Shown here piece after piece: positions 25,001-40,000 of a stretch of 64,000 nucleotides of DNA. Each line of letters starts with the position of its first letter. Position 1 is the first letter of the stretch. The notes below the pieces were generated by a model, which was not told where the DNA came from, did not search any database, and was given only the letters and a program-made list of their open reading frames with translations. Source of the DNA: Melitaea cinxia (Eukaryota; Arthropoda; Insecta; Lepidoptera; Nymphalidae); contig NC_059415.1 of NCBI RefSeq assembly GCF_905220565.1, positions 9,600,501 to 9,664,500 on the forward strand, written 5' to 3'. The position numbers were made by a program, and so were the translations under genes.

Positions 25001-28000
25001 AACATTTTTGTTTCATTCTCTGTTGATAAACTGTGGACATACAACTCCGGTCTAAAGTATTTAGGCTTTATACAGATTTTTTTTTGTATTTTATGGATTT
25101 TCATATCAATTAGAACCAACAGCTATTTTTTTTATAACATTAAATAAATAGTTTTAATACATTTTCCACCCTATGCAAAATAAAAAATCAAAAAAAATCC
25201 GTCAAACTGTGTAAACAACATATATTAAAAAATATTACTTTTTCGTTTGTTATAATTATATTATGAAATTGTATCGAGGATTAATATCATACAATTTTTA
25301 ACCGGAAAAGTATGCGCCAAGTATTTAATTGACAATTCACAAAGGGCACAGATAAACCAAAAGATGTAGTTTTATTGTGAACTCACCTAGAATGAACAGG
25401 CAATATTATGTGTAATGTTGAGTCTTCGTATAACTCGTCGAGTAACATCTTCGTTTGTTTAATTTCGGCCCAGCCGGGCAGGAACACTAGTATTGCGCCT
25501 TCTTGTTGAGTTTCGGCAACGGCTTCTATCACTTCCACAATCTGGAAAATTAACAAATTTATTTATATTGAAAACCCTTTTTTATTTCATTTTTAATTAG
25601 TCAAAAAAGGAGGTTCTGAGTTCGACGGTACTTTTTTGTGCTGTCAACTTATTACCGAGTGTTGAATTTGATCATTATTTCTATGTTCCAAAGCTGGCTT
25701 GTCATGTGGCTACATTTAAATTCGAGTGACATTTGAAAAAAAAACTAATATTTACATCGACAGCAGGATTTTCCTGCTCAAAATATGGAGCAGCCCGACT
25801 GGGGTAGTACCTCGACCTTACAGAAGATCACAGCTAAATAATACTGTTTTCAAGCAGTATTGTGTTCCTGTTGGTGAGTAAGGTGACCAGAGCTACTGGG
25901 GGGATTGGGGATTTGGTCGGCAACGCGTTTGCGATACTTCTGGTGTTGCAGGCGTCTATAAGCTACGGTAATCGCTTACCATCAGGTGAGCCGTACGCTT
26001 GTTTGCCGACCTAGTGCATAAAAAAAAAAATAAGAACATCATTGGCGAAATCATCTGTGCTCATTTGGCTCACTCGCTCTTTAATTTTCTTGTATACAAA
26101 TTTTGTCTTGACAATAAAGGAAACGACAAATAAGTAAATATACAATTTTTTGCAGTATGTTGTTCATAACTGAGATACACAGGAGGCAATTTCCTGCCCA
26201 AAATATGGAGCAGCCCGACCGGGGTAGTACATCGACCTTACAGAAGATCAGAGATAAATAATACTGATTATATGCGATGATGTGTTCCTGGGATGAGTTA
26301 GGTGACCAGAGCGAGGGGGCGGGGGTAGTCGGGGTAGATCGGCGACGCGCTAGCGATGCTTCTGGCGTTGCAAGCGTAATATGAGGCGTAAATATGAACG
26401 TCTGTGAGGATGTATGTATTATATATGTTTGTTACTCTTTCATGCAAAAACTATTGGACCGATTTTAATAAAACTTGGTTCGTAGACAGTAGGTCAAGAA
26501 TAACACATAGGCTACTTTTATCCCGACATTCCCACGGGATCTGAAAATACGTGGGTGAAATCACGTGGTGCAGCTAGTTTCTACATATAAATCAACATAC
26601 CTCTTGACAATTAACCCGAGGCTTTTTGTAATCTCCATAGGAGTTTTCTAAGCTGTTGGGCAGGTCCAAGTCGAATTTCCGTCGAATATCCGGCAAGTGC
26701 AACTCTTCCACAGGGTACGTCTTTCCCGGTACTTCTATTATGGGGCAGTCGTCGAAATAGCTGGCATAAGAAGTATTTCAAAATATTAAAATAAATGTTA
26801 TGAGAGTATTGAACAAACTTTAGACCACACGACTGAAGTAAAACTTCTGCACAATAATCCTGCACTGTATCTTAGATATAAGAAACATGTATTGAGAGAA
26901 AAAGAGAAAGAAAATTTGTGCTCGCATCTCTCTCTCTTGCTCCATTCGCCCGATCACAATTTTTATAACGCTCTCGTCACGCATACACCAGCTAACTCCC
27001 CAAGCCAAGCGTACGTAAAGAAGTTTTACTTCAAAAGTACAATTTAGAAATTTTATTTTCAGAATAGCGCCCGTTTTGAATTTACTAAGGTACTAAATTT
27101 TAAAAAGTAAAAAAAAAATTACAACCTTGAAATTATTTCTTAAGAAATTACATCATATTAGACTCGGTTGAAAGAGAATTAAATCGATTCCAACCTGCAG
27201 TGAAAACATATAAATTTTGTTTAAAACCTTTATAAACTTGGTAATCACTAGTGATGTGCCGGATCACCAAAAATGCATATCCACGGATACGGATATTTAG
27301 CGTCAATATCCGCGGATACGGATCTTTATTTATTCACTCAATCGGTGTTGGCGCGTGACCTTGAAACGATAGTTGACGTCATGTCAACCACAAAGACGGG
27401 CAGGACAGGTTTCGACTTGCACTGCGCGCGTATTACTTTTGTTTAGCAACCAGATTCAGAAAACGTCGAGCATCAAATAAACATAATAAACCGCGATAAA
27501 ATCCGAAAAATTTGTTTCAATGAAGAATTATTTGTTTCGTTTTCTTATATTTATAAAAGTAACTAGCTGTGCCCGCGACTACGCCTGCATTGAAATCAAT
27601 GTGTCACAAAGTTTTCCAATTCACACATCATCACAAGTGAGGAGTGAGTGACCTTTCGCTTATATATATGTCATAACTTTCTATGTGTAATGGTGATTTT
27701 GATAAGATAGGTAGTTGATATAGTATCTTTGAGTTATATACTATTAGTATGGTAACTTACTAATATTTATATTTGCAATAAAAGGTGCCAAATAGTTGAT
27801 TTTAAGAAGTATTATTATTTTAAGAAAAATAATCAGAATGTAATTTTTTAAATTATACTACTTAATCACCTAATCTAAGTTATTATGAAGCATTTTATCC
27901 TGTCAATTGAATTTGGAAATTAATAAAAGATCCGTAAAAGATCCGCTAGAAAAGTTACGGATACGGATACCAACCTCATTTTTGCCGCGGATATACGGAT

Positions 28001-31000
28001 ACGGATATCCGGAACATCACTAGTAACCACTTATCAAAATTGTTAATGACAGTAACTACTTAACGCAAACACTTTCTAATAGATACACTATAAAAATAAC
28101 TACAAAAAATATAACTAATGTTAGTCTCAACGCTGTTGATAAATACATTTTTAAGGACTTCACCTACCGTTAGTTTCCCGAAAAATATGAAAATTTTTCA
28201 TGTAAAACTTAATTAATTATGTGATGTAACATAAAAAAAACTTACTTAGTAAAAACCTCGGTATCCAAAGTGGCGCTCATGACAATGACTTTTAATTCGG
28301 GATTTATGTCGAGAGCTCGCTTTAGTAGTAATAGAGTTATGTCTGTGTTGACATCGCGCTCGTGAGCTTCGTCGATGATAACGTGCGAACAACCGTGGAG
28401 ACCTGCGAAGTTAATGAATGAATGAATGAATGAATGAATGAATGAATGAGTGAGTGAATAAATGAATGAATTAGTTAATGAATAAATGAAAGAACGAGTG
28501 AACGAATAAATTAATGAATAAATTAATGAATGAGTGAATGATTGATTGAATCAAAAATCAAAATTTGCTTTATTATAGGAGGGTTCGAAAGCACTTTCAT
28601 ATCGTCATTTTACAAATTAAATTTAGATTTCTTGTAATTTATCATAGTTAAAAGTAAAGCTACCACTGATTCGGAATGTAGATTCTGCAGAATGAATGGA
28701 TAAAACAATCAGTATTCCAAATAATGAATGCAATCTGACCCTCCCTTCTTTACTGAGAGTTGGAAGAGGTAGAAATAGTTTAGAGATAAAAACATTAAAA
28801 AAAAAGATAAATATTATATATTACACACCGAGAGTACTGCAATCTGCGCCAACAGGCTAGTCAAAATATTCAAACGGACATTTGGTTTGGTTACATATAC
28901 GCAAAATAATACTGTTTTCATGCAGTTTGTGTTCCTGTTGGTGAGTAAGGTGACCAGAGCTCCTGGGGGGATTGGGGATTAGGTCGGCAACGCGCTTGCG
29001 ATGCTTCTGGTGTTGCAGGCGTCTATAGGCTAGGGTAATCTCTTACCATCAGGTAGTGACATAAAAAAAGACACCTGCAACACCAGAAGCATCGCAAGCA
29101 CGTTACCACCCACCCGTTACCAACCCTATCCCCAATTCCCCCCATGAGCTCACCAACAGGAACACAACACTGTTCGAAAACAGTATTTCTTAGTTGTGAT
29201 CTTCTGTAAGGTCGAGGTACTTCACTTACCTGTTTATAAATAATATTAAAAAAAACCTGAGTTATGGACGACCGCCTTATATTTCTAATAAAGTTCTAAT
29301 GTAACAAATAAAACATTCATTCATTCATTACAGCCTATACAGTCCACTGCTGGACATAGGCCTCCACAAGTTTACGCCAAAAATAACGTGAACTCATGTG
29401 TTTTGCCCATAGTCACCACGCTGGGCAGGCGGGTTGGTGACCGCAGTACTGGCTTTGTCGCACCGAAGACGCTGCTGCCCGTCTTTGGCCTGTGTATTTC
29501 AAAGCCAGCAGTTGGATGGCTATCCCGCCATCGGTCGGCTTCTTAAGTTCCAAGATGTTTGTGGAACCTTGTTATCCTTTAGTCGCCTCTTACGACACCC
29601 ACGGGAAGAGAGGGGGTGGCTAAATTCTTTAGTGCCGTAGCCACACAGCAAAAAAACATACCTGGGTTAAATTGTAATCTTCTCAGTAGAACTCCAGACG
29701 TACAGTACAAAACAGCTCCACCGGGAGGTCGGGGTGGTTTGGATTGGAGACGTACTTGGTATCCAATAGATTCCCCTACCTGGAAAATTAATTCATTTTT
29801 GAAGAAAATATTGTAAACTAATAAGCAATAGTCAGAAAAATAAATAATTGTATTTGTTCTCATACACGAAAACAACTAGATGTACTACAACAAGATATAA
29901 TAAACTAGCAGTGCCCGCAACTTCGTCCGCGTGGAATTTAATAAAAAAGTTATTGTTCAGTTAAATAGATTTCTAAAACAAAAGTAGCCTAAGTTACTCG
30001 TTATTACATTAGCTATTTGCTAGTGAAAGTCCCGTCAAAATCGGTCCAGCCGTTTCAGAGATTAAGAACAAACTGACAGACAGACAAATAGATAAAAATT
30101 GTTATTTTGGTATATGTGCCGTGTACATCATACATCCATATGCATTTAGTAAAAAGCGGTTATTTTAATATTACAAACAGACATTTCAATTTTATTTATT
30201 TTTATTGATATAGATTACCAATACGCATTTTTTTGGGGATAGCTCAAAAACGATTTGTCAGATCTTGATCAAATTTAGACACTGACTTGACGAAAGCACT
30301 TTTGAAATTTTTAAAATAAAATATTTGCTAAGGTTTTAGTTCCATATAAAAAACACGTGTTTTTTTAGAAATCGCGAGTTCAACGAAAAATAAAACTTGA
30401 TATATTCCCCTCTTTCGAGCGTCACGTGATTAACGGACTACCCCCAAAATAAATTAAAAAAAAAAACGAGCGCGCTTTAGACCACACGACTGAAGTAAAA
30501 CTTACGAAACATAACTATCTCTTTCTAGCTTCACTAACTTATATCTTTCCCTCTCAACTTTCGTTAGCCTCGCCCGATCACACTTTTACTCATCAAGTCA
30601 AGCGTGCGTTACGAAGTTATACTTCAAAAATTACAAAATAAATAAATAACATACCTCTTCACACATTTCGTCAGCAACCCTCTGAGCGAGCCCTAAGGCG
30701 GCAACCCGCCTGGGTTCGCTCACTATAACTGTCGTTTCCGCCCCGCAGTGCTTCAGTATCGCAGCGGGAACCCGCGTCGATTTACCGCAACCCGCCGAAC
30801 CCACTATCACTACCACTCGAGACTTGTCAACCATTGAGGTTATCTGCTCACTGCAAATGACATACACATAAATAAATCGTTTATTTGCAACAAATTAACA
30901 GGTACAAAGCAACACCGGTTCTAGTGTAGTGTTGCGTGTGCCCCTAAACACCGACGGTTTGCGGGTTCGATTCCCGCTCGTGATAAATAATAAATAAATA

Positions 31001-34000
31001 TCTACACAATACACACACACGGTCGTCTGTTCCTAAAGTAAGCAACTTAATGCTAGTGTTATAGGTAACCGCCAACTGGTATATAGCTACATTTTTTTTC
31101 GATAAATATACTTATAAATAATAAATATATAAATAAATATTCATATTACACCCAGACTCGTGGTGGGAATCGAATCCACAACCCCCGGAGCAGAAAGCAG
31201 GGTCACTACAAACTGAGCCAACGGGCTAGTCAAATATATCGGTTTCGAGGTCGATCCTTGTTAGTCACCAACCGTGTATCGGAGAGCACGTTAAATTGTC
31301 GGAAAGTCAGAAAGTCAAGTCAGAAAGCGACCTAGCAGTGAGATGTTACAGGCTGAATCAATCGAAAGTTATAGAGCACATGTAAGACACTATAATTTTA
31401 CCATTACGATATGAATCGAATAAAATATTATTTGGATTGTTATCTTTAAAAAAATAATGGTACATAAACAATAATCAAGGATTAACTTTCAAAATTGGTC
31501 ATTTTCAAATTTATTTATTATTTGACAAAATTCTTCAAATTGTTTTCGTAATGATTGATAAATTATGACCATTGGATTACCTTAGCTTTGACTATTTGGC
31601 AAAAATTAAGAATAAAAATTGAATGTTATAATGTATTAGACTTTCCCTATGTCAAAGGTCCGCTGGCTAGAAATATTTGTTTTACGAGTTATATAAATTA
31701 TTTTACGAGTAGTTCATAACAGTCTCCGACATCGTATTTTTCGGTGCATTCATAATAATAATATAATAATCCTTTATTCGCTTACCCGTTGATGTATATT
31801 TGACTTAGGCCCGTGTCATCGACTACCCGGCTTAGTGGCTATTAGCCGAGATTATAGAAAAAATATAAATCATAATAAAGAATACTCTGTAAAAAAATTA
31901 AAAATCCTTTATTCACTAACCCGTCGATGTACATTTGTTAATAATCCTTTATTCACTAATCCGTTGATGTACATTTGGCTTAGGCCCCTTTCATCGACTA
32001 CCCACCCGGCTTAGTGGTTATTAGCCGAGATAATGCAAAAAATAAAGAATAAAATAATAGTATATTTTTTTTTAATTTAATATTCACCCTTATGAAAGCC
32101 GAATAGTTCTTTAATTTACCGAATAGTTTTTTAATTTACTATAAACTTCTACATAATTCAACACATACAAATTAGTTGAAATGAGCCCTTCTTTCACTTA
32201 CAATTTTTTAGTGTTTATTGATAAAATGACGATGTAACAATTGAAAAAAATATATAACAACATAATTTTCCTGTTTGTGAGGTAAATAATAATAAATCAC
32301 AAATATTTTTAAGTAAATCAATTCCACAAAATAATTGCATCATATTTACTTGATATCTTAACACCGGGAATAACCAGTTCCAAAGAATATTTAAATAAAT
32401 TCGCTGGAAATTCGTAAGATAAACTTCGTTTGAAATTATGCAACGTAAACATGTGTAAATATAGTTTCAAATTTTTTATTTTTTTTCCATATCATTTTAG
32501 ATATACGAGAAAATTTGAATTGAATTTTGAGATACTCTATTATTGATACCTAATAATTGTGTTGAAATATGATAGTGTCATTATAAGTAGTCAGTTTAAA
32601 AATACATTAAAGGTTTTAATGCATACAATAAATATTTTTTCGACAAATGTTTTAGCGTTTGTGCGTTGTGTCTCTTTCCGGACACTCAACACAGGCTTGG
32701 CATCCTCTGGAGGCCGATGAATATGAAGCGTTTATTGAAAAACAAAATGTAATGAGATATTGATGATCGAAACTGTGTGTCTGAACAATATTCGATCATA
32801 TTACGACACACAAATTATTTATTAGAAAGCTTGCGTTACACTAGTATTACATTTTTAGTTTAAACAATAACAAATAAAATTTAAGTTTAGCAAACAACTA
32901 ACCCAGAACGGTGAAAAGAAAAACAACAGTAAAACGACAATAAAAATTTTCTATAATATAAACTTCGCTTTTATGACCCACTATAAAAACTATTCTAGAT
33001 TACATGGCGTCATCATACGACGATAGTAAAAGTAAAACAGCTAGGATCACTTTTTACCTGACGTCGACTGTGACGTCAAGCGAGCGTCATTTGACGTAAG
33101 AGTGACGTAAAAATCGTGTGACGTGACGTGTGAACTTTCCGCGAAACCTAGTACTATAAAAGTTTACTCTATAGTGACAAATGTTTATGGCTTATGAATA
33201 TATTAGTGGATATTGTGCTTCTTTTTTTAAATACCGGAATTACGGTATTCAAAATAGATTTTTTAAATTTGTAATTGTGATTGTTCGCAAACGAAAAAAA
33301 AAACCGACTTCAAATAGTAGGGCTTAAGTTTAAATTATTTAAATTATTGGTTTTATAACACTGCGAACTGAACAATAACTTTTTTGTTAAATTTTACGCG
33401 GACAAAGTCGCGGGCACAGCTAGTAAATAATATGTTAGTAAAACAGTCTCGAAGTCGCTAAGAACTATATTAAAACTGAGCAAGATCCCTCTATAGTGTT
33501 AAATTAATCTCTATGTAGTAAAATAAAGTAATAATAATAATAACAAAAAACAGCCATTACACACACCAATAAATATCAATACGGTGGTCCTTCGAAATTT
33601 TATGTAACATCGTACTTAACATGCACAAAGAGATAATGATTTGACTTATCCTTTAATTTCATGCCTTCCTTTGCAGTCGGGTAAAAATAACAATAACGTA
33701 CAGTGAAAGCGAGAGTGATAATCACTCAGTGATTTACTTTCATTCTGACCTACATTTTACATAGAAATTTAATCGTATCTTCTTTAAAGTTAGACATTTA
33801 TTTAAAAATTGAAAACCAATTTTTTAAATTGCATACCTATCGTCTTCAAAATTTTACACGTATAAATAAACATAATATTCTGTACATTGTAGAGATTTTT
33901 GTAAAACAATTTAATTTTTTTTAAACCACGAACAAAATGCAAAAAAAAAACGAAATCAAGAAAAAAAAACAAAAACAATTAGAAAGTGCGTGAAAACCAC

Positions 34001-37000
34001 AAAATAAACATTCAAATTTAAATGTCTGAAAAGTTTATCAAATCGTTATAAATTATTAACGATTTATTTAAACAATTTATATTTAAAAATTGTTTTGAAT
34101 AACTGGCCTTTGTCTAATTTTATTTTGTCTTCATTTATTTATTTCTTCTTGAAAAATACGTACAAAGGCTGATTTTATCGCAAAAAAAGAAAATTTCTTT
34201 GTATTATGACTCCAAATGTCACAGGACACAAAATGAGGTCACATCGTGACACTTATAACCGTTGCTTAGTACGACTCGACCTTGCACGCTGTATCCGCGT
34301 CCTCTTTACTGGACGTGACCTACAATATTGACCTTAGACGCCTCGAAACGACCTCGGGTGACCTTATCTGACCCATTGTATTTATAACCCGATTGTGTTG
34401 ACCCGTTTCAGGTATAATCTTTATGAAAATGTTTTCATCGATTAATATGAAAATGGGATCTTTGTTAGGAATCATTTAGAATGGCGGAGGTAAGAGAATT
34501 GCTGATTGGTAAAATTTAGGAATACTTAATTTGAATGTTTAAAAAAATTTCTTATGAGGTTTGGCTGGTATATGAGATATATGATTAATTTACGAAAAAT
34601 ATATATTTTACTGTTAAAAGTAATATAGTTTAGATGTTTATATAACGAAATTAGTATTCAGTTGTTTTAAACAATCAAAAAATGTAAATTAACAAAGACG
34701 ACAAGCTGCCCACTGTAGGTAATTATTAGTTGCACCAAGTTTTTTTGTTTGTGTGTAGGTCTACAACAAAATTTTCTGTACATTAATGATATCATGGGCG
34801 TTCCCACGCTTAAAAATACATGTAAAATTATAATGTTTTTACCGAGCAAAGGTTATTGTTATTGACTGGGTGGACCGATTTCGATTATTTTTTTTAATCG
34901 AATGGTTGGTGCCTGCCATGTGGACTCTTTTAAAGTTAATTGAGATCTGAGAAGTAATTTTAGAGTTCATAAAATAGCGCGTATTTACTTGACTATTTTT
35001 TCGTCGAGCGACCGTTTTATATACATACCGTTTAACTTTTCACTGGATGTACCGATTTTGATGATTCTTGTTTTAATCGAAACCTGATGCTTACAGTGTG
35101 GCTATGATTATTATTTATAATTTTTCGTCTACCTATGTTGTATTACTTGTCGATATAATTGAAGTCGATTTTTTTTTTCGTTTGCGACCAAAAAATTATT
35201 TACTGTACTGTGTCTGTTTTTAATTTCGCCTTCTTATCCGAGTTACACTTTACGCTAACGCTTCAGCCTGTAATATCCCACTGCTGGGCATAAGCCTCTT
35301 TCCCTAGGTAGGAGAAGGATCATAGCTTAATACACCACGCTGCTCCAATGCGGGTTGGCGGATATATTCTCGACTATGAGTAACAGGTATTTATGATAAC
35401 AACCGAGACCGACGGCTTACGGTGCTCTCCGAGGCACGGTTGGAAGACCGACAAGGTCTGCACAAAAATCCAGACTACGGCAAACATATGTATGGCCAAT
35501 ACAAATGTTTGTCATGTGCGGGGATTGAACCCGCAACCACCGGCGCAACAGCCATAAACCACCGAACGCCAACGCGGTGTCTTGTCCGGAGCGTCTCTAC
35601 TGAATTAGTGTTGTTTGAGTTTATAACAGTTTCTAAAAAATAAAAAATTGTACTTACGTATATCCGTCAATAGGTAATGGAGTCAGATTCTCATAGTATT
35701 GTTTGAACGTTTGTTCTAATGTTCGCTCGCGTTTCTTTAACGCTGTTTCGTTTGGAAACACTAGTTTGCCGAATACAGGATGGATCGGTAATTGGTTGTC
35801 TGGTAATAAAAAATATAAATGTTAAATTAATGGGATAAGAAGAGATACAAAAAATGTTAATAAAATTAAACCTATTAATTGAAGTAAAATTATAAATAAC
35901 AATTTAATACTAGTAAAATCGTATCAAAAACTCTAAGAGTTACCTCGAAAGCTTGATCTATTGTATGTATACAGAGAAAAAAGAAGGAGTTGGTGTGTCA
36001 CCTCCGACACGTGACTTGAGTTTTAAGAATGTTTATTGTGTTATTTATAAATTAAAACGTTTTAATCAAGTTATAATTAACTAAAAACAATAAAACTCTC
36101 GAATCGGTACAGTAATGTGAAAGAAATGTTAATTATAGTTATTGTTAAAGAGAAATTATTACTTCATCATCATAATTTCAGCCTATCGCTGTCCATTGCT
36201 GGACATAGGCCTCCACAACGCGCCAAAAATGGCGTGAACTCATGTGTGTTGCCCATAGTCACCACGCTGGGCAGGCGGGTTGGTGACCGCAGGGCTGGCT
36301 TTGTCGCACCGAAGACGCTGCTGCCCGTCTTGAGCCTGTGTATTTCAAAGCCAGCAGTTGGATGGTTATCCCGCCATCGGTCGGCTTTTTAAGTTCCAAG
36401 GTGGTAGCGGAACTGTGTTATCCCTTAGTCGCCTCTTACGACACCCACGGGAAAAGAAGGCTATATTAGACTTATATTCTTTACTGCCGTATCCACACTG
36501 CTTACTTAATTTATTTCAATAATTTGCACATTAAATCACCTGTTAGAAAGTCCATTCTGTCATCTTCATTTATAAATAGTTCTTCTGAATAATCTGTAAA
36601 CAATTTAAAAAATTAAAACCTTAAGAAATTTATACAAAAAAAAAAAAAAAAATTGTAGTGTTCATTTAAGTAGACCGTTAAGATTACATTGTAATTTAAT
36701 TTTTAGGTTTTTTTTTTATATAACTAGGTCGGCAAACAAGCGTACGGGTCACCTGATGGTAAGCGATTACGTCTGCAACTCCAGAAGCATCGCAAACGCG
36801 TTGCCGACCCAACCCATACCCCCCATGAGCTCTGGTCACCTTACCACAGGAACACAAAACTGCTTGAAAGCAGTATTATTTAGCTGTGATCTTCTGTAAG
36901 GTCGAGGTACTTCCCCAGTCGGGCTGCTTCATATTGTGAGCAGAAAATTTCCTGCTCTGTACCTCAATTAAAGGTATATCTACTGCAATATTCATGAATA

Positions 37001-40000
37001 GAAATAATTATATATTGATAGTGGTATAATCAAAAATGTTGCGAACTATGTGCGAAACATGCGCGAACCATGCTGGGCAAGCAGGTTGGTGACAGTTAAT
37101 TTTATTATTTATTATGAAAGTACAATTAAGTATTTTGTGAATATTTCAAGTGCCCACCTGTTACCGTTTATTGATATCGAGCGAGAAAAATAGGTAAGAA
37201 ATGGCGTTTTGTGTATGGATTTATTTTATTTTGCTTTTAGTTTTTGTTGCCTGAACGGCAACAGAAATACATAATTTGTGAAAATCTCAACTGTGTACTG
37301 ATTGACAGATGGACGGAGGGACAGACGGACAGCGAAGGCTTAGTAATAGGGGCCCAATTTTACCTTTTGGGTACGGAACCATAAAAAACAATTGGAAATG
37401 TATCTTTTTAAGATCTTTAACTTTTTTTGGCGGTTTTTTTGGTAGGTATTAAAATTACCTTCTTCGTCTATAGTCGAGTCTCTGATGAAAGCAGAGCCGT
37501 TATTTTGTAATTTACATTGAGCTTCTCTAAAGGTATCTTCATAGATGTTTTCTAAAAAAAAAAATTAAAATTTTAGTGACATATAAGCATTTAGAATGAG
37601 GATCGTACTTAATTTTAATAACATGTAAACTTTTAAATGAGGATTATATTTATTGTGAAATGTACAGTATGTAGCGACATCTATCTACGAACTTAAAACT
37701 GACGCATCCTACATCGTGATATTAAAGTTATCAGAGCGATTAAACAATATATACAAGAACCCGACAACCGTCGGGGCAGTAGCCCACCAGACACAACACC
37801 CGTCTGGTCGGAGGATCCTCCCTCTGAAATGGGGGATGAGGATCTTTACACCCCGTTCCCCTCAACCCCCCCCTCCAATATTATGTATATTTATAATGTT
37901 TTATTTATATTGGTATTTTATTTTATATAATAACGCTCTAATACCATGTCATCATCATCATCTAGGCTGAAAGCAAACAAATTATAAAACTATTTTTTTC
38001 ACTCTGAGCCGATGGCTCAACATCTTTGCCAATATACAAGTAGTACTTTGTATGACAAAATATTCCAAATCAGGACTTATTATATAGAGCTTCAACTTAA
38101 ATATAATATAAAATATATTGTAACAATTAGTCTACATGTGAATGAGAGATGACATGTGAGGTATGGTTATGAGGTAAACCAACCAAATGAAATATGATGT
38201 AATACTAAGGTTATTACGATAATTGTAAGTATAGATAGAAGTAGTCGTGGGTCGTAACGTCTTTTATGTGTAATCGGCTATACGTAGTTTCGTGGATACG
38301 CGTAACTAGTTTCGAAACTGCTTATTTTTCGTAACTAGTTATTTCTGTATACAGCATCAGTTATGGTTATGAAGTAGTTATAAATTGTAACACATACGAA
38401 TGCCGTTACGTACGTTAATATTGATGGATAGTATAATCAAATTAACTTCCCTTCATACTTTATCCAGGCTTACGACTGGCTGCAAAACATGTTATTTAAA
38501 TTAATTTTTTGATTTTTGTATAGACATAATAATCGATGCAGGCGTATTTAGAAGTTCAATTGATTTTATGTACAGCTTTTAATTATTTTTCGAGATACAT
38601 ATATTATAATTAAATATACAACAAAAACCCACACTTTTTAGTATATACTTCAACGTGAGACAGTAACATTAATCTTAATACTAAATAGTAAATTGGAAAA
38701 TAAAAGAAACGACCGAAATTAAAATTTCTTTAAAAACTGTACATATAAAAATAAACTTAAGTTCATATTCGTTAAGTTCAAAATCGCATGAGCATATTCG
38801 ACAACAAAGATACACCTATAGTACTTATAGCCATCTCTTTTTATCCTACGCGTAAGCGTATCTGCGTATTGTGTTACGTTATTAGGCAAAACGCTTATGC
38901 GCCGGTCGTTGTGTCAAGTTTTTGATAAAACTGCGTACGTAAAATAATCGTTACATTCGTATCGGCGAAACTACGTACATGGTTATTAGCTTCGTAACTA
39001 GTTACTGAAACCGATTACGTTAAATAACGCCCAATGCTAGATAGAAGTAAAGATGTCATATGTGCAGTACTACTGTATAGTATCTGAAACATCGGGCATC
39101 TATAGTCGTATTTTTAATTAGACCAAGCCAACTGACAGTAGCTTATGTCACTTTGTAAAATAATGTTGCCATTGCCAAAACGTCTACAAACATGTGTTTG
39201 AGGAGAAAGCTGCTTCACTATTACCTATTGAGGCTCCCGAAAAAAAAAGAATGCGTTTCGAAAACAGCTGACATTTCGGGAATTGGTGTGACCTCAGTTT
39301 ACAGTGTATTAAAAGAATACAAAGAAAATGAACAATTTAAGTCTCCCGAGAGACGTGGACCGAGACACAGTTTCAAAGATAAATTAGACAATTTTACTTT
39401 TGCCGCTATAAGGCGAAAAGTACATAAATTTTTTTATGCAAATGAGTCACCCACCATTATAAAGGTAACTTAAACTTTATTCCTTCTACTGCATTATATT
39501 CTGTGTCCACTATAGTGTTCTTTGTAAAACCAAAGTATTAGATTGCATAAACTTCCTTACTCAAAAACTTTTTTTATTACTTTACAGATTCTTAAGGTTG
39601 TCAATGAAGACCCAGACTTACCCAATTTTTCTTGGAGTACATTAAGAAATGTTATGAAACATTTAAATTTCAAATATGTCACAAAATCAAGACAAAGCAT
39701 TTTGATTGACAGACAGGACATTATTTTATGGCGCCAGCGATACCTTCGAAAAATTAAAGAATATCGAAGGGAAGGAAGGTATATTTATTACCAAGATGAA
39801 ACCTGGGTCAACGAAGGTAATTACAATTTTTTGTTTCCTTTACATTAAATTGTACTTTCAATAATTAATTGATATTTTTCACTATCTTGAAGGTCATGCA
39901 CCGGAGAAGATATGGATTGACCAGACAGTGCTATCGTCCCACCAAGCCTTCCTAGATGGCTTGACCACTGGCTTAAAACAGCCTTCAGGAAAGGGCAAAC

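Noticed and set aside
28408..28560. CRISPR-like short repeat array
   Set aside because: It is a simple (TGAA)n microsatellite with no spacers, in a eukaryotic intron.
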